DNA from: Cavia porcellus
Lineage: Eukaryota > Chordata > Mammalia > Rodentia > Caviidae
Direction of reading: 5' to 3'
Assembly (NCBI RefSeq): GCF_034190915.1
Contig: NW_026947491.1
Coordinates: 26,538,101 to 26,602,100, forward strand
DNA: 64,000 nt
The notes beneath the pieces are model-generated. The model saw nothing but the letters and a program-made list of their open reading frames with translations, was not told the origin of the DNA and searched no databases. Shown one piece after another: positions 22,961-33,980 of the stretch (position 1 is the first letter of the stretch; each line of letters opens with the position of its first letter). The position numbers were made by a program, and so were the translations under genes.

Positions 22961-24321
22961 TCTTGGTATGACAGGACCTCAGGGAGGAGCCCCCACCGTG
23001 GGTAAAACCCTTCCTTCCTCCGCCCTCTCCTTGGTTGCCTGTTTAAACTTGTTACTAACTTAGGGGCTTCTTGCCCATTTCTGTTGTAGGATCCATATGG
23101 CTTATTAGATTAAAGGTTCATGATAAAAAAATTATTTCTTTTAGCTGACCAAACTATGCAAGAAGCTCCCTTTGTTTGTGTCTTTAATGTTGTGGCGCCT
23201 TGTTTAATATGTAAGACTTCAATTGATTGCTTGCAACCTCAGCATACCTTTTAAAAGGAGTATTTTTTCCTCTCTGGTAAAAATGTAAACACGTGCACAT
23301 ATATATGTATATCTATGGTTATTAAAAATCATATCAACTTTACCAAGTAAAAACCAGATGGTAGTATATTTGAGCCAGTTAAAAGGTTACAGTTTTGTTT
23401 TTAAAATACAGCATTTTTATGTGGTAAAAAGACATAAAATAAGTATGTTTTGGACTACTAAAAGGTGACTTCAAGGGTTTTGTTGAGAGTTTTGATGTTG
23501 TCTGAGAAGTAAAAAAAAAAGGTAATTGGTAATAGTAAAAAGAGGGACAAAGAGAGTGGTCTTCAAGTAAAGGTATCTGGCTATGCCAGAATATAAAAAA
23601 AGATCAAAACTTAGTTTGAGAGGTATTATTGTAAGTTGTAGAAGGCTCAAGAGGATGTGAATTTTATTTGTCTTGATTTATAGTACTGCAAATAACAGGT
23701 TTGACAAAAAGTAAATGTGTTTAAAATTTGACAGTATTAGATCAGTTTTGGTAAAAGTATACATAAGATTGTACTTTGCTACAAAATGTTTTCATTAAAA
23801 TGAGATTATAGGTGATACTAAAAATAAGATACAAATTCTTACATGTGCTGTAAACATCTGGGAGATTATACAGCACAATTTTGTTACCTATGAAAAAGCC
23901 CTTTTTGTTAAGAATATAATTTTAATAAAATGATGGCCTGTCACGTGACACCCTTGGACAAGAAACAGTGTGCCATCCAGATGAAGCCGGCTCTCTGATC
24001 CGAAATGCCAAAACCATGTTCTCCTTTTGTGCCACCCTGACTGGACATCCAGAGGTAAGGAGGTTTCCCAGTATCGCCAGTTGTTCTCTTTGTAACTCAG
24101 TTGGCCCCACATGTTAGACAAAAATTACAAAGGTTTGAGAGGTTTAAGAAAATGCCCCTTAGCCAGTTAATAGAGATAGCACAAAAAGGTCTTTAAAAAC
24201 TAAAAAATTTACAAAAAGATAGCCAAGATGTTAAAATTACTGTATGAGAAAAAACTTTTAAAAAACAGACGAGACTTTCTGGAGGCAGTTGGATACTGTA
24301 GGCTAAATTTTACTGAAAAGC
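22961..24321 (+). other. Provirus interior of unknown content
   Basis: A/T-rich sequence with no recognisable Gag or protease/RT N-terminus. It replaces some 2.5-3 kb expected between matrix and the RT C-terminus. It may be recombined non-viral sequence carried by the defective element. The 77-aa minus-strand open frame at 23888-24121 has no domain. Confidence 0.4.
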
Positions 24322-25508
24322 TTGCCTCTATATGACTCCCATAAGGGAGAAACTCAAAATTCACTGAACTGGACTGATAAATGTGAACAGGCCTTCCAGC
24401 AGCTCAAGCGGGCCTTGACAAAGGCCCCAGCCCTGAGACTCCCTGACGTTACCAAGCCTTTCATCTTATTCATAGATAAACTCAGGGACATTGCCAAAAG
24501 AGTCCTCACTCAGGACATTGGCCCTTGAAAGAGGGCCTATAGCCTACCTCTCCAAAAGACTTAATCCAGTAACAGGAGTATGGCCCCCTGCCTAAAAATA
24601 CTAGCTACTATGACAATGCTACTTAAGGAGACAAAGAAACTCGCTTTAGGCAAGTGATTTCTATGGTAACCTCTCACAGTTTAGAGACTCTTATCAAAAC
24701 CCCTCCTAAAAAAGGCTCTCAAATGCCAGAATTCTACTATCAAGCCCTACTTCTAGACCCAGAGTCACTGATATTCAAGACTTCTTCAGCTTTAAACCCA
24801 GCCACCCTTATGCCTGATGATGACCCGGAGGAACAAAGAACACCTCTCTCCATGAGTGCGCTGACATCCTCAAACTGCAACAGAACCTACAGGCTGATCT
24901 TACTGACCAGCTTTTGGGAAATGCCGACAACTGTTCGATAAAAACAGCTTCATCCAAAACGACAAACAAGTGGCCGAGGCAACAGTGACCACCGAAAAAA
25001 AAGATACTCTGGGTTAAGCGGGTAAAGCCTGGCACTTTTGCCCAAAAGGCGAAGCTTGTTGCTTTGACTAAGAGGCTAAAACTAGCCACAAAAAAGAGGG
25101 TAAAACGTTTTTTTTACTGTAGATATGCCTTTGCTACTGTACATATACGTAGAGCCGTCTATCAAGAGTGAGGTTTCTTAACCTCAGTTGGGACTAAGAT
25201 TAAAAATGCTCCACAGATTCTAGACTTACTGACAGCTGTCTGACTGCCTCAATGGATTGCTATTCATTACAAGGCTCACCAGACAAAAAAATGACACTGT
25301 CACCTTAGGAAACAGTTTGGCAGATCAAGCCACTTAAAAAATAACAACCACATCAGAGGGGTCAACCAAGAAAATAACTGCTCTGATACTAGTCCTCTGA
25401 CCTTGTCAGAACCAGTCTACATAAAAAAAAAAACCTACAGTTGGCATCTCAACTTAAAATAAAGTCTCCCACCCCAAGGGGCTAATACCAGTTACCTGAT
25501 ATACAAGT
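24322..25508 (+). pseudogene. pol remnant: RT connection and RNase H
   Basis: 24322-24528 translates to a stretch like the C-terminal RT and connection region ('WTDKCEQAFQQLKRALT', 'APALRLPDVTKPFILF'). 24654-24941 and following frames carry RNase H-like pieces ('TSSALNPATLMPDDD'). Frameshifts and stops separate them. The RT palm with the YXDD box is absent. Confidence 0.8.
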
Positions 25509-26551
25509 ATGGTTACTGGAGACACTAAGACAGGAGCTGTTATACCGGGCTCGCCAGACTACTCATTTAAAAAAAAAACTAAACTTGTGGATTTGTCCAG
25601 AACTCAGTATTTTATTCCAAAACTCTACAAACTGACCACCCCTTCGAGCTCCAGATGCCCACAGTGCTTGTTAGTCAACTCAGCCAAGAGCTCTGCGTTG
25701 GAGACCACCCGACATCAAAAAATTGTTCCGGGAGAACATTAAAAAATAGACTTCATGGACATGGTAAAACTTAATTTACAGGGACACTGCTATCTCTTGG
25801 TATTAATAAACATTTTTACTGGCTGGGTAGAGGCTTTCCCTACTAAGTCTGAGTCAGCCTTAGTGGTAGTTAAAAGGCTATCGCATGAGATCATACCTTA
25901 ATTTGGCCTCCCACTATCAATGGGGTCCGATAATGGCCTGGCTTTCATAGCCCGAGTCACCCAAAAGTTAGCCCAGACATTAAAGATTAATTAAAACTCC
26001 ACTGTGCCTATCAGCCACAAAGCTCAGGACAAGTAAAACATATAAACCAAAGTCTCAAAGACATTTTAACTAAGCTGTTTTCAAAAACTGACGATAATTG
26101 GATGAGCCTTCTTCCCTTTGCACTGTTAAGAACTAGATATACCCCATATGTTTCTAAAATTTCCTCCTTTAAAGCCATGTTTGGGAGGCCCCCGCCATTG
26201 GTTCCAAGATTGTCAAAAGACAAATTAGCTGAAATTACTAATCAAGATCTTAAGTCCCTACAGACACTCCAACCTGTGTTGGCCTGGATCCACCAGCTGT
26301 TTAGACAAAAACACTTGGACCTGCCTTCAGAGACCAAGGCCTCAGGGACTCCAGTCTTGGTTCGATGTCACCACCATGACTCCCTCAAATCCTGCTGGAA
26401 AGGACCTTTCACCGTGATGCTCAGTACCCCCACTACCATCAAGGTAACAGGAAAAACTGCGCGGATTCACTACACTCATGTAAAGCCACTAGAAACAGCG
26501 GACAATGAGGGACATACTCAGTGGACTACACAACAGACTGGTAACCCTTAA
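25509..26551 (+). pseudogene. pol remnant: integrase
   Basis: The region includes a 'CPQC' zinc half-site (about 25657). The core follows, with 'DFMDMV' (first Asp, about 25751), 'TGWVEAFP' (about 25820) and 'SDNG' (second Asp, about 25927). Stops interrupt the core near 25900 and 25992. At the position of the third acidic residue of the D,D-35-E triad the codon is AAA (26036-26038, 'SGQVKHIN'), where a Glu is expected. A 149-aa open C-terminal piece (26102-26551) ends with the 'THVKPL' type motif. Confidence 0.87.
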
Positions 26552-27058
26552 AATTAAAAATTGACTAAAACATAGTTAGATTATGCTGGTTATAAACTGT
26601 TTTAGCTTGCTTGTTTTGATTTTAATAACATTGATGCCGACCTTACACAGCGGCTTTGGTCCCCCTGTAAGCAAAAAAAAAAAAAAACCAATTGTTAAAG
26701 ATCTTTTGTTTTTAAAAAAAAGGGGGTCTCTGCGCCGCACTTAAAAAAAAATGTTGTTTTTACACTGATCATACTGAGATTGTAAAAGATACAATAAAAA
26801 AGTTAAAAAAAAAAAATCAGATCTCAAGAGCCCCCTTCAAATAAAGCCAAAATGTTCTCCTTCTGGAAATCAATCCTGCCCTATATTCTCCCTTTACTGA
26901 GACCCCTGGCTAGATTCATTATAGTCATGGCTATAGCCCCTTACCTCATTAACCGAGTAACCCAGTTTGTGAGGGCTCAGATCTCTCAAATAAAGGTTAT
27001 AGCGCTACGTCAACAGTATGACCCCTTACCAATACAGGACCTTTAAGATTAAAAATCA
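26552..27058 (+). pseudogene. env remnant: transmembrane anchor and tail
   Basis: Almost all of env is missing. 26852-27046 keeps a 64-aa open frame with a hydrophobic anchor ('LPYILPLLRPLARFIIV…') followed by an Arg-containing cytoplasmic tail ending just before the polypurine tract. The surface subunit and the fusion machinery are not present. Several A-runs between 26670 and 26820 suggest that slippage or deletion shaped this region. Confidence 0.75.
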
Positions 27059-27059
27059 T

Positions 27060-27078
27060 CAAAAAAAAAGGGGGGGAA
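27060..27078 (+). promoter_or_regulatory. Polypurine tract
   Basis: An A-run then a G-run then 'aa' abut the TG of the 3' LTR, the expected plus-strand primer site. Confidence 0.9.
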
Positions 27079-27613
27079 TGTGAGAGTTGACCCCCCTGCT
27101 ATAGCCCCCTCCCCAGAGCGGGGAATGAAAGGGTTAACTCCCTAACTCCCCAGAGCGGGGAATGAAAGGGTTAACTCCCTAACTCCCCAGAGCTATCAGA
27201 GCAGAGCAGAAAGAAATGCCTAACTCCCCAGAGCTATCAGAGCAGAAAAAAAAAAAAAAGAAAGAATGCACCTGCAAGGTTGTTCTGTCTCAACGAGATA
27301 AGTAAGACAAGTAACTGTTCTGTTCTGGGCACATAGTGACTGGGCTAGGACCCCCAGTCTCCATGGTTACTCAACCCCAAACCCCTCCAATCAACTTCTG
27401 CCAAGTCCTATCCTGCTCAAAATTAACCAATGCAATCTGCTTCTGTAAACTCGCTTGCCTCCCGTTTGCCCCCTTAAAAACCCTACACAATTCCCCCTTG
27501 GGGCCCTCCGCACTTGTTTGCCTGGAGGACCCCATGCGCATGGAAATAAACTTTTTTCCCTCACCAAGAGTTGAGTCCTTGGGGTCTCTTTCCCTGCGGC
27601 GTCGGCCCTAACA
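27079..27613 (+). mobile_element. 3' LTR (535 bp)
   Basis: Same structure as the 5' LTR, including both duplicated U3 units. Differences seen by eye: a/g in 'ctatagccccc', loss of one T in 'tgttctgttctgg', t/c in 'ccctccgcact' and c/t in 'tgcctggagg'. It is followed by the right copy of the 4-bp duplication. Confidence 0.95.
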
Positions 27614-27685
27614 ATACATGCAAACTTCATGTACCACAAGCATGTGCTTATAAAATAGAACCGTAATCATCAAGAGTATTCCCAA

Positions 27686-27789
27686 GGGGCTAGGGATTTA
27701 GCTCAGCAGCATAAGTGCCTGCCTTGCAAGCAGGCAGTCATGAGTTCGATCCCTGGTACCAATAAAAAGGAAAAAAGACAAAAAAAAAA
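27686..27789 (+). mobile_element. ID-type SINE with 12-bp target-site duplication
   Basis: Starts 'ggggctagggatttagctca' (A box), contains 'gagttcgatccctgg' (B box) and ends in an A-rich tail. It is flanked by agagtattccca (27673-27684) and agagtatcccca (27790-27801), a target-site duplication with one mismatch. The anticodon arm 'cctgccttgcaagcagg' still forms a perfect stem with a TGC (Ala) anticodon, supporting tRNA-Ala ancestry. Confidence 0.93.
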
Positions 27790-27801
27790 AGAGTATCCCC
27801 A

Positions 27802-28843
27802 GCATTGATCACCAGTCTTTACTTTTAAGTCAGTAATTTAAATCATTGTTGAATTAGTGTTATTCTTCCACAAGAAATATATTCATCTTATTTATGAAAA
27901 GACAGCTTACTTTCTTAATAATATCCCAAAGTTTTGATTGTATTTATTTTACAGAGGACAGGGCTGAATTTTAGTCATTAAATGCTCTGTGATTGCAGAT
28001 TAATAAGCTACAGGTGGCAGAAAAGTTACTTTTTAAAAATGACTGAAATATTTAATGACCTTAAAATTATGTTTTTCTATCCCTACTGTGTTTCTACATT
28101 TATTCTTACTCTTGGCCATTTTTTATTTGAGGCAGAGGTTTAAAGTAGAACAAAAATGGACAAAAATGTATATTTTTCCACCTCAGTTATGTTTAAGAAA
28201 TGGTAAGTGCCATTTTTTAAATCAATAATCCGACAGGTTTATCTAAATAAGACACAAAGGGCATGCTGGTGTGAAGTCTTGCATTTCACAAAGTTGGCTA
28301 TGGGAACAATTTCAAAGAGAAATATCGTATCATATTATTCAGGCTAAGCCCTTTCCTAAAGCCAAAGGTCACATGTCTGCTGCCGATCTGAAATGTGAAT
28401 GTAGCTGAAAGACTGAAGACGCCTCAGGTTACCTGCCAAGGCCCCTGAGCATGGATTCAGCGCTAGCCCACCGGCCAGACCTCCCACTGCTCCTGCCTGT
28501 GGCCTTCTGTCCCAGCACGTGCAGCTGCCAGAACACTTCCCAGGCGGCCTCCTGTCCCAGCTGACCACCCACTGCTCTGCACTCTCCTCACTCACCATGG
28601 TTTCCTTCCATTTCTCTTCCTGGATTCCATGCTTGTGTCACCTCTGGATTGTCCGTTTCCACATTAAAATCGGACATGCAGAGTTACTGAGGCTTGCTGG
28701 GCTCTGTTCTGTCCCACACAGGTCAAGTGAGAGTGTTTACCTTCTTGGTCTGGACCTGCACCTGTCACACTGCTCCAAAGTCACTGCTGGGCCTTCCTCT
28801 CTGCTGGAGCATGTTCTTCACACTGCAGGGAAAGAGGAGCCAC
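27802..28843. other. No gene recognised
   Basis: A/T-rich to 28350, then moderately GC-rich to 28840 with a 126-aa plus-strand open frame (28519-28899) that runs into the LINE-1 fragment and so is not a gene. No domain seen. Confidence 0.3.
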
Positions 28844-28857
28844 AAGAACTGAAGCCA

Positions 28858-29166
28858 TTAAATTTTGTCGTAAAAAAGAGAGGGAAAAAAGTGCTCTAAA
28901 GGGTATAACTGCAAGTGTGTTTAGGTGTGTTAAGATAGATGACCATATCAGTAAGTTTTTGTTGGATCATTGAACACAACTGTTTGCAGTCTCACCGTTT
29001 GAATGTCCAGTTTGTATGCTTTAATCCTGTATCTTGAACAACTATTTCTAAGATGACAATATGTAATCTATTAACTAGTGATTTCTTACCATTTTTTAAT
29101 AATTCTGTATTACTTGTACCCTTATAGTATTTTGGGGTTTTTTTTTCCTTTAAATAAAAAAAAAAA
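28858..29166 (+). mobile_element. LINE-1 3' end fragment with target-site duplication
   Basis: About 309 bp of LINE-1 3'UTR, severely 5'-truncated. It starts near the conserved polypurine 'aaaaaagagagggaaaaaag' and ends in 'aaataaaa' plus an A-tail. It is flanked by aagaactgaagcca (28844-28857) and aagaactgacgcca (29167-29180). It preserves the terminal 200-odd bases that are missing from the LINE-1 ending at 58939. Confidence 0.9.
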
Positions 29167-29180
29167 AAGAACTGACGCCA

Positions 29181-30934
29181 CAACAATCTCCAGCTCCACT
29201 TATCAGCAGGTGCACAGCTGATGTCTTAAAGCCAAGGGGAAGAACTCATTTAATCTCATGTTTATTTCATCTTCCTGACACTAGTCTGAAACCTTAAGCT
29301 CCAGGGGACTTCTTTTTCTGACACTGGATGTATACTCAATCCTTTTAGCTATTTTCCTTGGACAAATTTGACATGAACGTATCCTAAGGTTTTAGATATA
29401 ACGTTAAATGCTAGAAAGATCAGCACCAGATACATTACAGCTCTCGCGTGTCTTTCTTTGCAGGTGGATCTCTATCTTAATCAAGATTCTTGGTAAAGCT
29501 TTCAACCAGCCATGAGTTTACCCAATCATTATCATCTAGCCCATGTTTTTCAGTCTCATCTATACGATTTTCAAAGATAGTTTGTCAAATCCTACACTGA
29601 GACCATTCCCTGATCAAGGCTAATCCATTCTATCAATATGAGTCCAGGATTCTCCACTTTCATTGCTTCTACTGACCCTGATGACTTGCTGTTAGAGACA
29701 AGAGCATGCACAGTATTTTGTCTGGAATTAATGATCTCTGTAGAATCTATCCAAATATTTCAAAATTAGAAAAACTTAGCCATTAACCTTAATTAATTCA
29801 TAATTCTTTATGGATTGTGCTACATATTGCCTAATATTTGTGCAATATTTTTCAAATATTGTATTCCATTTGAATCCCACTAGTATGCCTAGTGCATGGA
29901 CATCATACCTAATGTGAATTTAGAATACGCTGTGGGGCAGGAACAGGAAGGTTGATGAGTACTAAGTATGGAAATGGAGCTCAGAAGTACGTTTTGACCA
30001 GCATAGAGAATCTGAAATGGGCTTATTTGTAATGAGTTAAAAAGTTGCAGCAGATTATAAAAGCAAAGGCAGGAAGACCAAAACTGCAGTCCTGAATTTG
30101 AAATTAGTACATAATAGGCAGGAAAAGTAGGTTCGTGCAGAGAAGAAAGAGGGCATTTGGGGGCCATTGTGGTCTTCCTTCAGAGGTTGAGAGCCCAAAC
30201 TGGGACAGAGGGCGTAGTAATGGGTGGAACCTGTTCTAGAAGATTCTGTCTTACTGGAGTAGAAGGAAGAAAAGTAAAGAAATTGTAGAGCACTAGGAGG
30301 TCTGAGCCTTTGGGGTCACAAAGTTTTTGTTTTCTCTTTTCCCAAGCTCAGTTATGCTGTTGTGTACAATTTATGTAATTGGGAAGGAAATCACTGCTCA
30401 AGATCCGCCCACTTTGCTATTTTGTGCCACTCTGCTTCCATCTGGTATCCTCAGCAGGGAGGCTCAGAAGAACATTGGACTCCATGTTCCAGTGGAGACC
30501 TAAATTAAACAACCCAGAGTCGCTTTCTCTTCTACAATACAACCCTTGGGGTATTTTTACATATATGGCCAGTTGAAACAAAGTACCCTGCTAAAGGATT
30601 TCAGGAATAGAAAGGAGCCAGTGTTCCAGGAAGTGTGAGAACACAGCAAGCAGGTAACATAGCTGTGCATCTGGAGAAAGGAGGCTACAGTTAATTACCT
30701 GCCCTGTGGGTTTCTTTTTCTCTTCCAGCTGCCCCTCAACTCCCTGTATTTTTTAACAAATAGTTTTCAAGAAAGAACATTATTTTGTATTCTCCAACAT
30801 AAGGATTTTCACATAATATGATAAAAATTTTATGCTGATACATTTGAAACTTTAGGTGAAACAAATTTCTACAAAACATACCTGAATGAGTATAAGAAAT
30901 AGTAAAAGGTTGGGCACATCCTCCGCCTACAAGT
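29181..30934. other. No gene recognised
   Basis: A/T-rich intergenic sequence. Short open frames (29889-30167 minus, 30379-30576 plus) have no domain. Confidence 0.3.
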
Positions 30935-31110
30935 CACGAGTCACTTAACAATGGGGTACCTCTGAGAAATACATCACTAGCCAATTTTGTTCTTGGAAAG
31001 ACATAAACCAAGATGGCACAGGTCAACTACTTAATGACCTCTGATGCAATCATGTCAACTCCCTGTTCTTACAGTCTCCTGAGAGTAAAATTCCTCTGAG
31101 CTCATGGTGC
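30935..31110 (+). repeat. Ancient mammal-wide repeat trace
   Basis: 'acgagtcacttaacaatggggta', 'tgagaaatacatcactag' and 'cataaaccaagatggcac' follow the order of an old repeat common in mammals. The family is not asserted. Confidence 0.35.
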
Positions 31111-31184
31111 ATGTCACATTTGCCTTTAACATTTAGAATTATTGTCATTCCCCTTTCAAAGTGATGAACTCTCTGTTGCTTAAA

Positions 31185-31290
31185 TTACAAGTTTGGGAGG
31201 CTGAGCCAAGAGGACCACATGTTTGAGCCCAACTTGGGTGATTTAGGGACTGCACAAGGCCCTGTCTTAATATAAACTTTAAAAATTTAA
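31185..31290 (+). mobile_element. Diverged B1-like SINE fragment
   Basis: 'tttgggaggctgagccaagaggaccacatgtttgagcccaacttggg' and 'aaggccctgtctt' match the middle and right part of a 7SL-derived SINE. The 5' end is missing. Confidence 0.65.
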
Positions 31291-32160
31291 AGAGAAATTC
31301 CATCACGTCCCCCTGGGTGCTGAGAAAACTGAATTGCTGCAGAGAAGGAGAGCTGTGGGGTAGATGCAGGGGACAATGAATGCCAGACTGAATGATCTGG
31401 CTCAACTCAACATATATATGCAAACTGTCTTTCACCATAGCAACCTGACATGCTTGACACATTTGTCTGAGTTATTTGCATAGACATACACAAAAATTTT
31501 TAGTTAGGTTGTGTTGTCTGACCTGAACTTACAATGAATTTGACTAACCCATGGGACCATTCAGGACAACATGTACACTTGTGCATCTCTTTCCATTCTC
31601 TCTGATGGGGCATTATGAAGCACCACTTATTGGAGTTTGCACACTTCTGTTCAAAGAGCAGGATCATTTTAGACACTAGTCCCCCTTCTCCAATGGAGTG
31701 CTTATTAGCAAAACACACAACAAGTTGCAGGGTGTTGTTTTGCACCAGGGTTGCATAGCCATCTCTGTGTTTACTGCCTTTCACAAGAAAAAGCTGAGAA
31801 ATCAAACATGTACATCCAGCTATTTACAGAAGTGCACACTCCAAAGAGTTCAGTATGTTTGATTCTGTGACCTTGACTTATACAGAGGTTGACCAAGCTG
31901 TGGAATCTTTCACAACTAAATGGTACAATTCAACTTTTCTGTCCATTAATTCTTAAGGGAAACTAGAAAGTACCGCTTATAGTAGATTCTATGCTTCAGT
32001 GCTTGGAGTAGGATTATTCAGGATACTGAGTAACATCTCTCCCATGGAGTCTTATTAAGGAAAGACATAACAAGCTTCAGGGTGCTTTGCATTAGGGCTG
32101 CTCAACTATATGTTTTCTTTTCTTTCTTTCTTTTTCAATTTTAAAAAGCAAAGCAGGAGG
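31291..32160. other. No gene recognised
   Basis: Intergenic sequence. The minus-strand open frame at 31500-31805 has no domain. A T/C-rich run near 32118-32135 is simple sequence. Confidence 0.3.
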
Positions 32161-33240
32161 CATGCTCAGTGCATGGTGGTCTGTAACTGAGCACCATGGG
32201 CCAGTGGCTGTGGTGGATCACGCAGAGCAGCCTGGTGGGGCAAGGGCACCATACCCAGCCTTTCATGCTGAGCTGAGTTGCTCCACAGCGAGGCCTCCCC
32301 ACCTAGGCCGGCCGCCGTGCCCAAGATGTGGGTGGGGGCTCTGCGGAGTAGAGCGCAGGCTGGGCCCCGGCCATGGTCCTGGTGAGAGGCCCAGCAGCAG
32401 GCACACCCACACTGGTAGATGCGGCCTGTGACAACCATGATGGACACCCTGGAGGAGGACAACTTGACCCTGTCCTTCTCCTCTGCCTCTGATGCAGAAT
32501 TTGATACTGGTTGGATATTTAGAGGACATTATCATGGTATTCAGATAACCAGTTCTTTTTAAAACAGAGAAATTTCATGGACAAGTACTACCAGGAATTT
32601 GAAGATGGTGAGGAGAATAAACCCACCTACACACCCATTGTTAATGAATATGTTAGATTGCTCTAGTGGAAAAGTGCACTGAGGAGCAGCTGCTAGAGCT
32701 GATCCCAGGGTGCAACATGGAGGCCTTCACAACAACGTTACAATTTTATGGCTTTTAAAGAAACGTTTCTGGACTACAGAGCAGAAAAGGAAGGCCGGGA
32801 GCTGGATTTAAACAGTGGCTTAGAGGTAGCATCGTTGTGCAAATCCTCTCTTGTGCCAGCTTCCCAGAACAATCTGCAGCAGTAGGTAATGAATGAGATC
32901 ATTCTGGATGTCACCAGCTAAATAGTCTCAGAGACACTTCGGCTGATGACAACAGAAGAGTGCATCTTGGAAGGACTTAACTGTTCTGCAGCCCTTCATT
33001 CATGGTTAAGTACTGATGGGTCAGAAACACGTCCTGACCCTCCTAGCCCATTTCCTCTCAAGCACCTTCCTGTGTTCAGTAACCCCAGTGCTCCTCCCTG
33101 TGGACACATTATTCAGGTGCTTCTGAGTCAGGCTTCATCTCCCAGCCTTACCACCGTGCACACTGATATGGCTGTCAGCAGTGGGGAGGAGCCCAATGAC
33201 ACCAGGCCTGTCCCTGTAGGCTTTGCATGAGTTCTTTTGT
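32161..33240 (+). pseudogene. ARL2BP: ARL2BP processed pseudogene
   Basis: ARL2BP (BART) binds GTP-loaded ARL2 and acts in mitochondria, cilia and STAT3 retention. Here the coding remnant runs from ATG at 32440 to a TAG at 32883-32885. It starts MDTLEED and keeps 'LSFSSASDAEF' in frame, then breaks by a 2-bp deletion near 32507. Later pieces appear in other frames ('NREISWTST…' for the 'RNFMDKYY' region, 'FKETFLDYRAEKEGR…', 'LCKSS', 'PASQNNL'). About 446 bp replace the 492 bp of the functional gene. A deletion of some 50 bp lies near 32735, just before 'ttttatggcttttaaag'. No introns interrupt it, so it is a retrocopy. GC-rich 5'UTR-like sequence precedes it and 3'UTR-like sequence follows to at least 33240. 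The A-tail and duplication were not located. Confidence 0.88.
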
Positions 33241-33980
33241 GTATTCGTAGCTCTCTCTTTTTTTTTAACATGGGTCAGAATTTCAGTCCTTAAGCTTCAA
33301 TGGGGCTTTTGTTAGGGAGTATTAATCCAGGGAGTCACTTACCCGAGCCAGTCACCCACCCTGAGATCCTAGAATCTCCTATGACTCCTGCCCTGGCTGG
33401 ACGAAGTGACAGAAATATCCTTTACCTGAAACCTCCATTAAAAATCCACTCCCTGTCTCACATCTGTAGTCCCTGTAACACCATCTTCTGCTGGTCCTGA
33501 GATAGTCTTCCTCTTTATAGAAGTCTCTTTTTAAACATTATTTTCAAGAAAATATTTTTATAGATGAATACTCAGGCTAACCTTGGAATTTCCATGATTA
33601 TCTACTTCAAACATAAAAATATTATATGCTGCATGCCCTGTAGTTGTCAGTACTGTGAAGGCAAAAATTCTTTCTTCAATGATGTGGATGTGTATGCTGT
33701 AAATGGACTGAAGCTAACCTGCTGTCATAGTAAACTAATGCTGTCCTGCCACTGAAGCATGGTAACTATGTTTCTGCATGCTTGCTCCAATCCTTTCCAT
33801 ATAAGCCACGTGGTTGGGTTTCTGCTAGGGTAGGTAGAGACTGAAGTTTCTTCTTCTTGTTCAAACCTCTCCTGCCAACATGGTGGTCCCCTGCCCAGCT
33901 TAGCATGAGTGAGGCCGGTGGACACTCTATTGGTCACCTGTCAGCACTGACGTAATGAGATGTTTGGTAGACCACCCCTT
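33241..33980. other. Possible continuation of ARL2BP 3'UTR; otherwise unassigned
   Basis: No coding signal. 33560-33760 could be more of the ARL2BP 3'UTR but I cannot confirm this from the sequence alone. Confidence 0.3.

Larger units (their letters stand above)
21404..27613 (+). mobile_element. Complete but defective gammaretrovirus-like provirus (class I ERV)
   Basis: The proviral layout is complete: 5' LTR, tRNA-Thr primer site, leader with minisatellite, gag start, pol and env remnants, polypurine tract and 3' LTR. A 4-bp direct repeat (atac at 21400-21403 and 27614-27617) flanks it, the duplication size usual for gammaretroviruses. The LTRs differ at about four sites (three substitutions, one 1-bp indel), so the insertion is recent. 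Even so, every gene is broken and much of gag, pol and env is missing. Most of the damage must therefore predate this insertion, which means a defective RNA was copied with proteins made elsewhere. The total length of 6.2 kb is short for a full gammaretrovirus. Confidence 0.93.

Noticed and set aside
27700..27770. Functional tRNA-Ala gene
   Set aside because: Although the anticodon arm is perfect, the acceptor stem does not pair, an A-tail follows and a target-site duplication flanks it, so it is a SINE.
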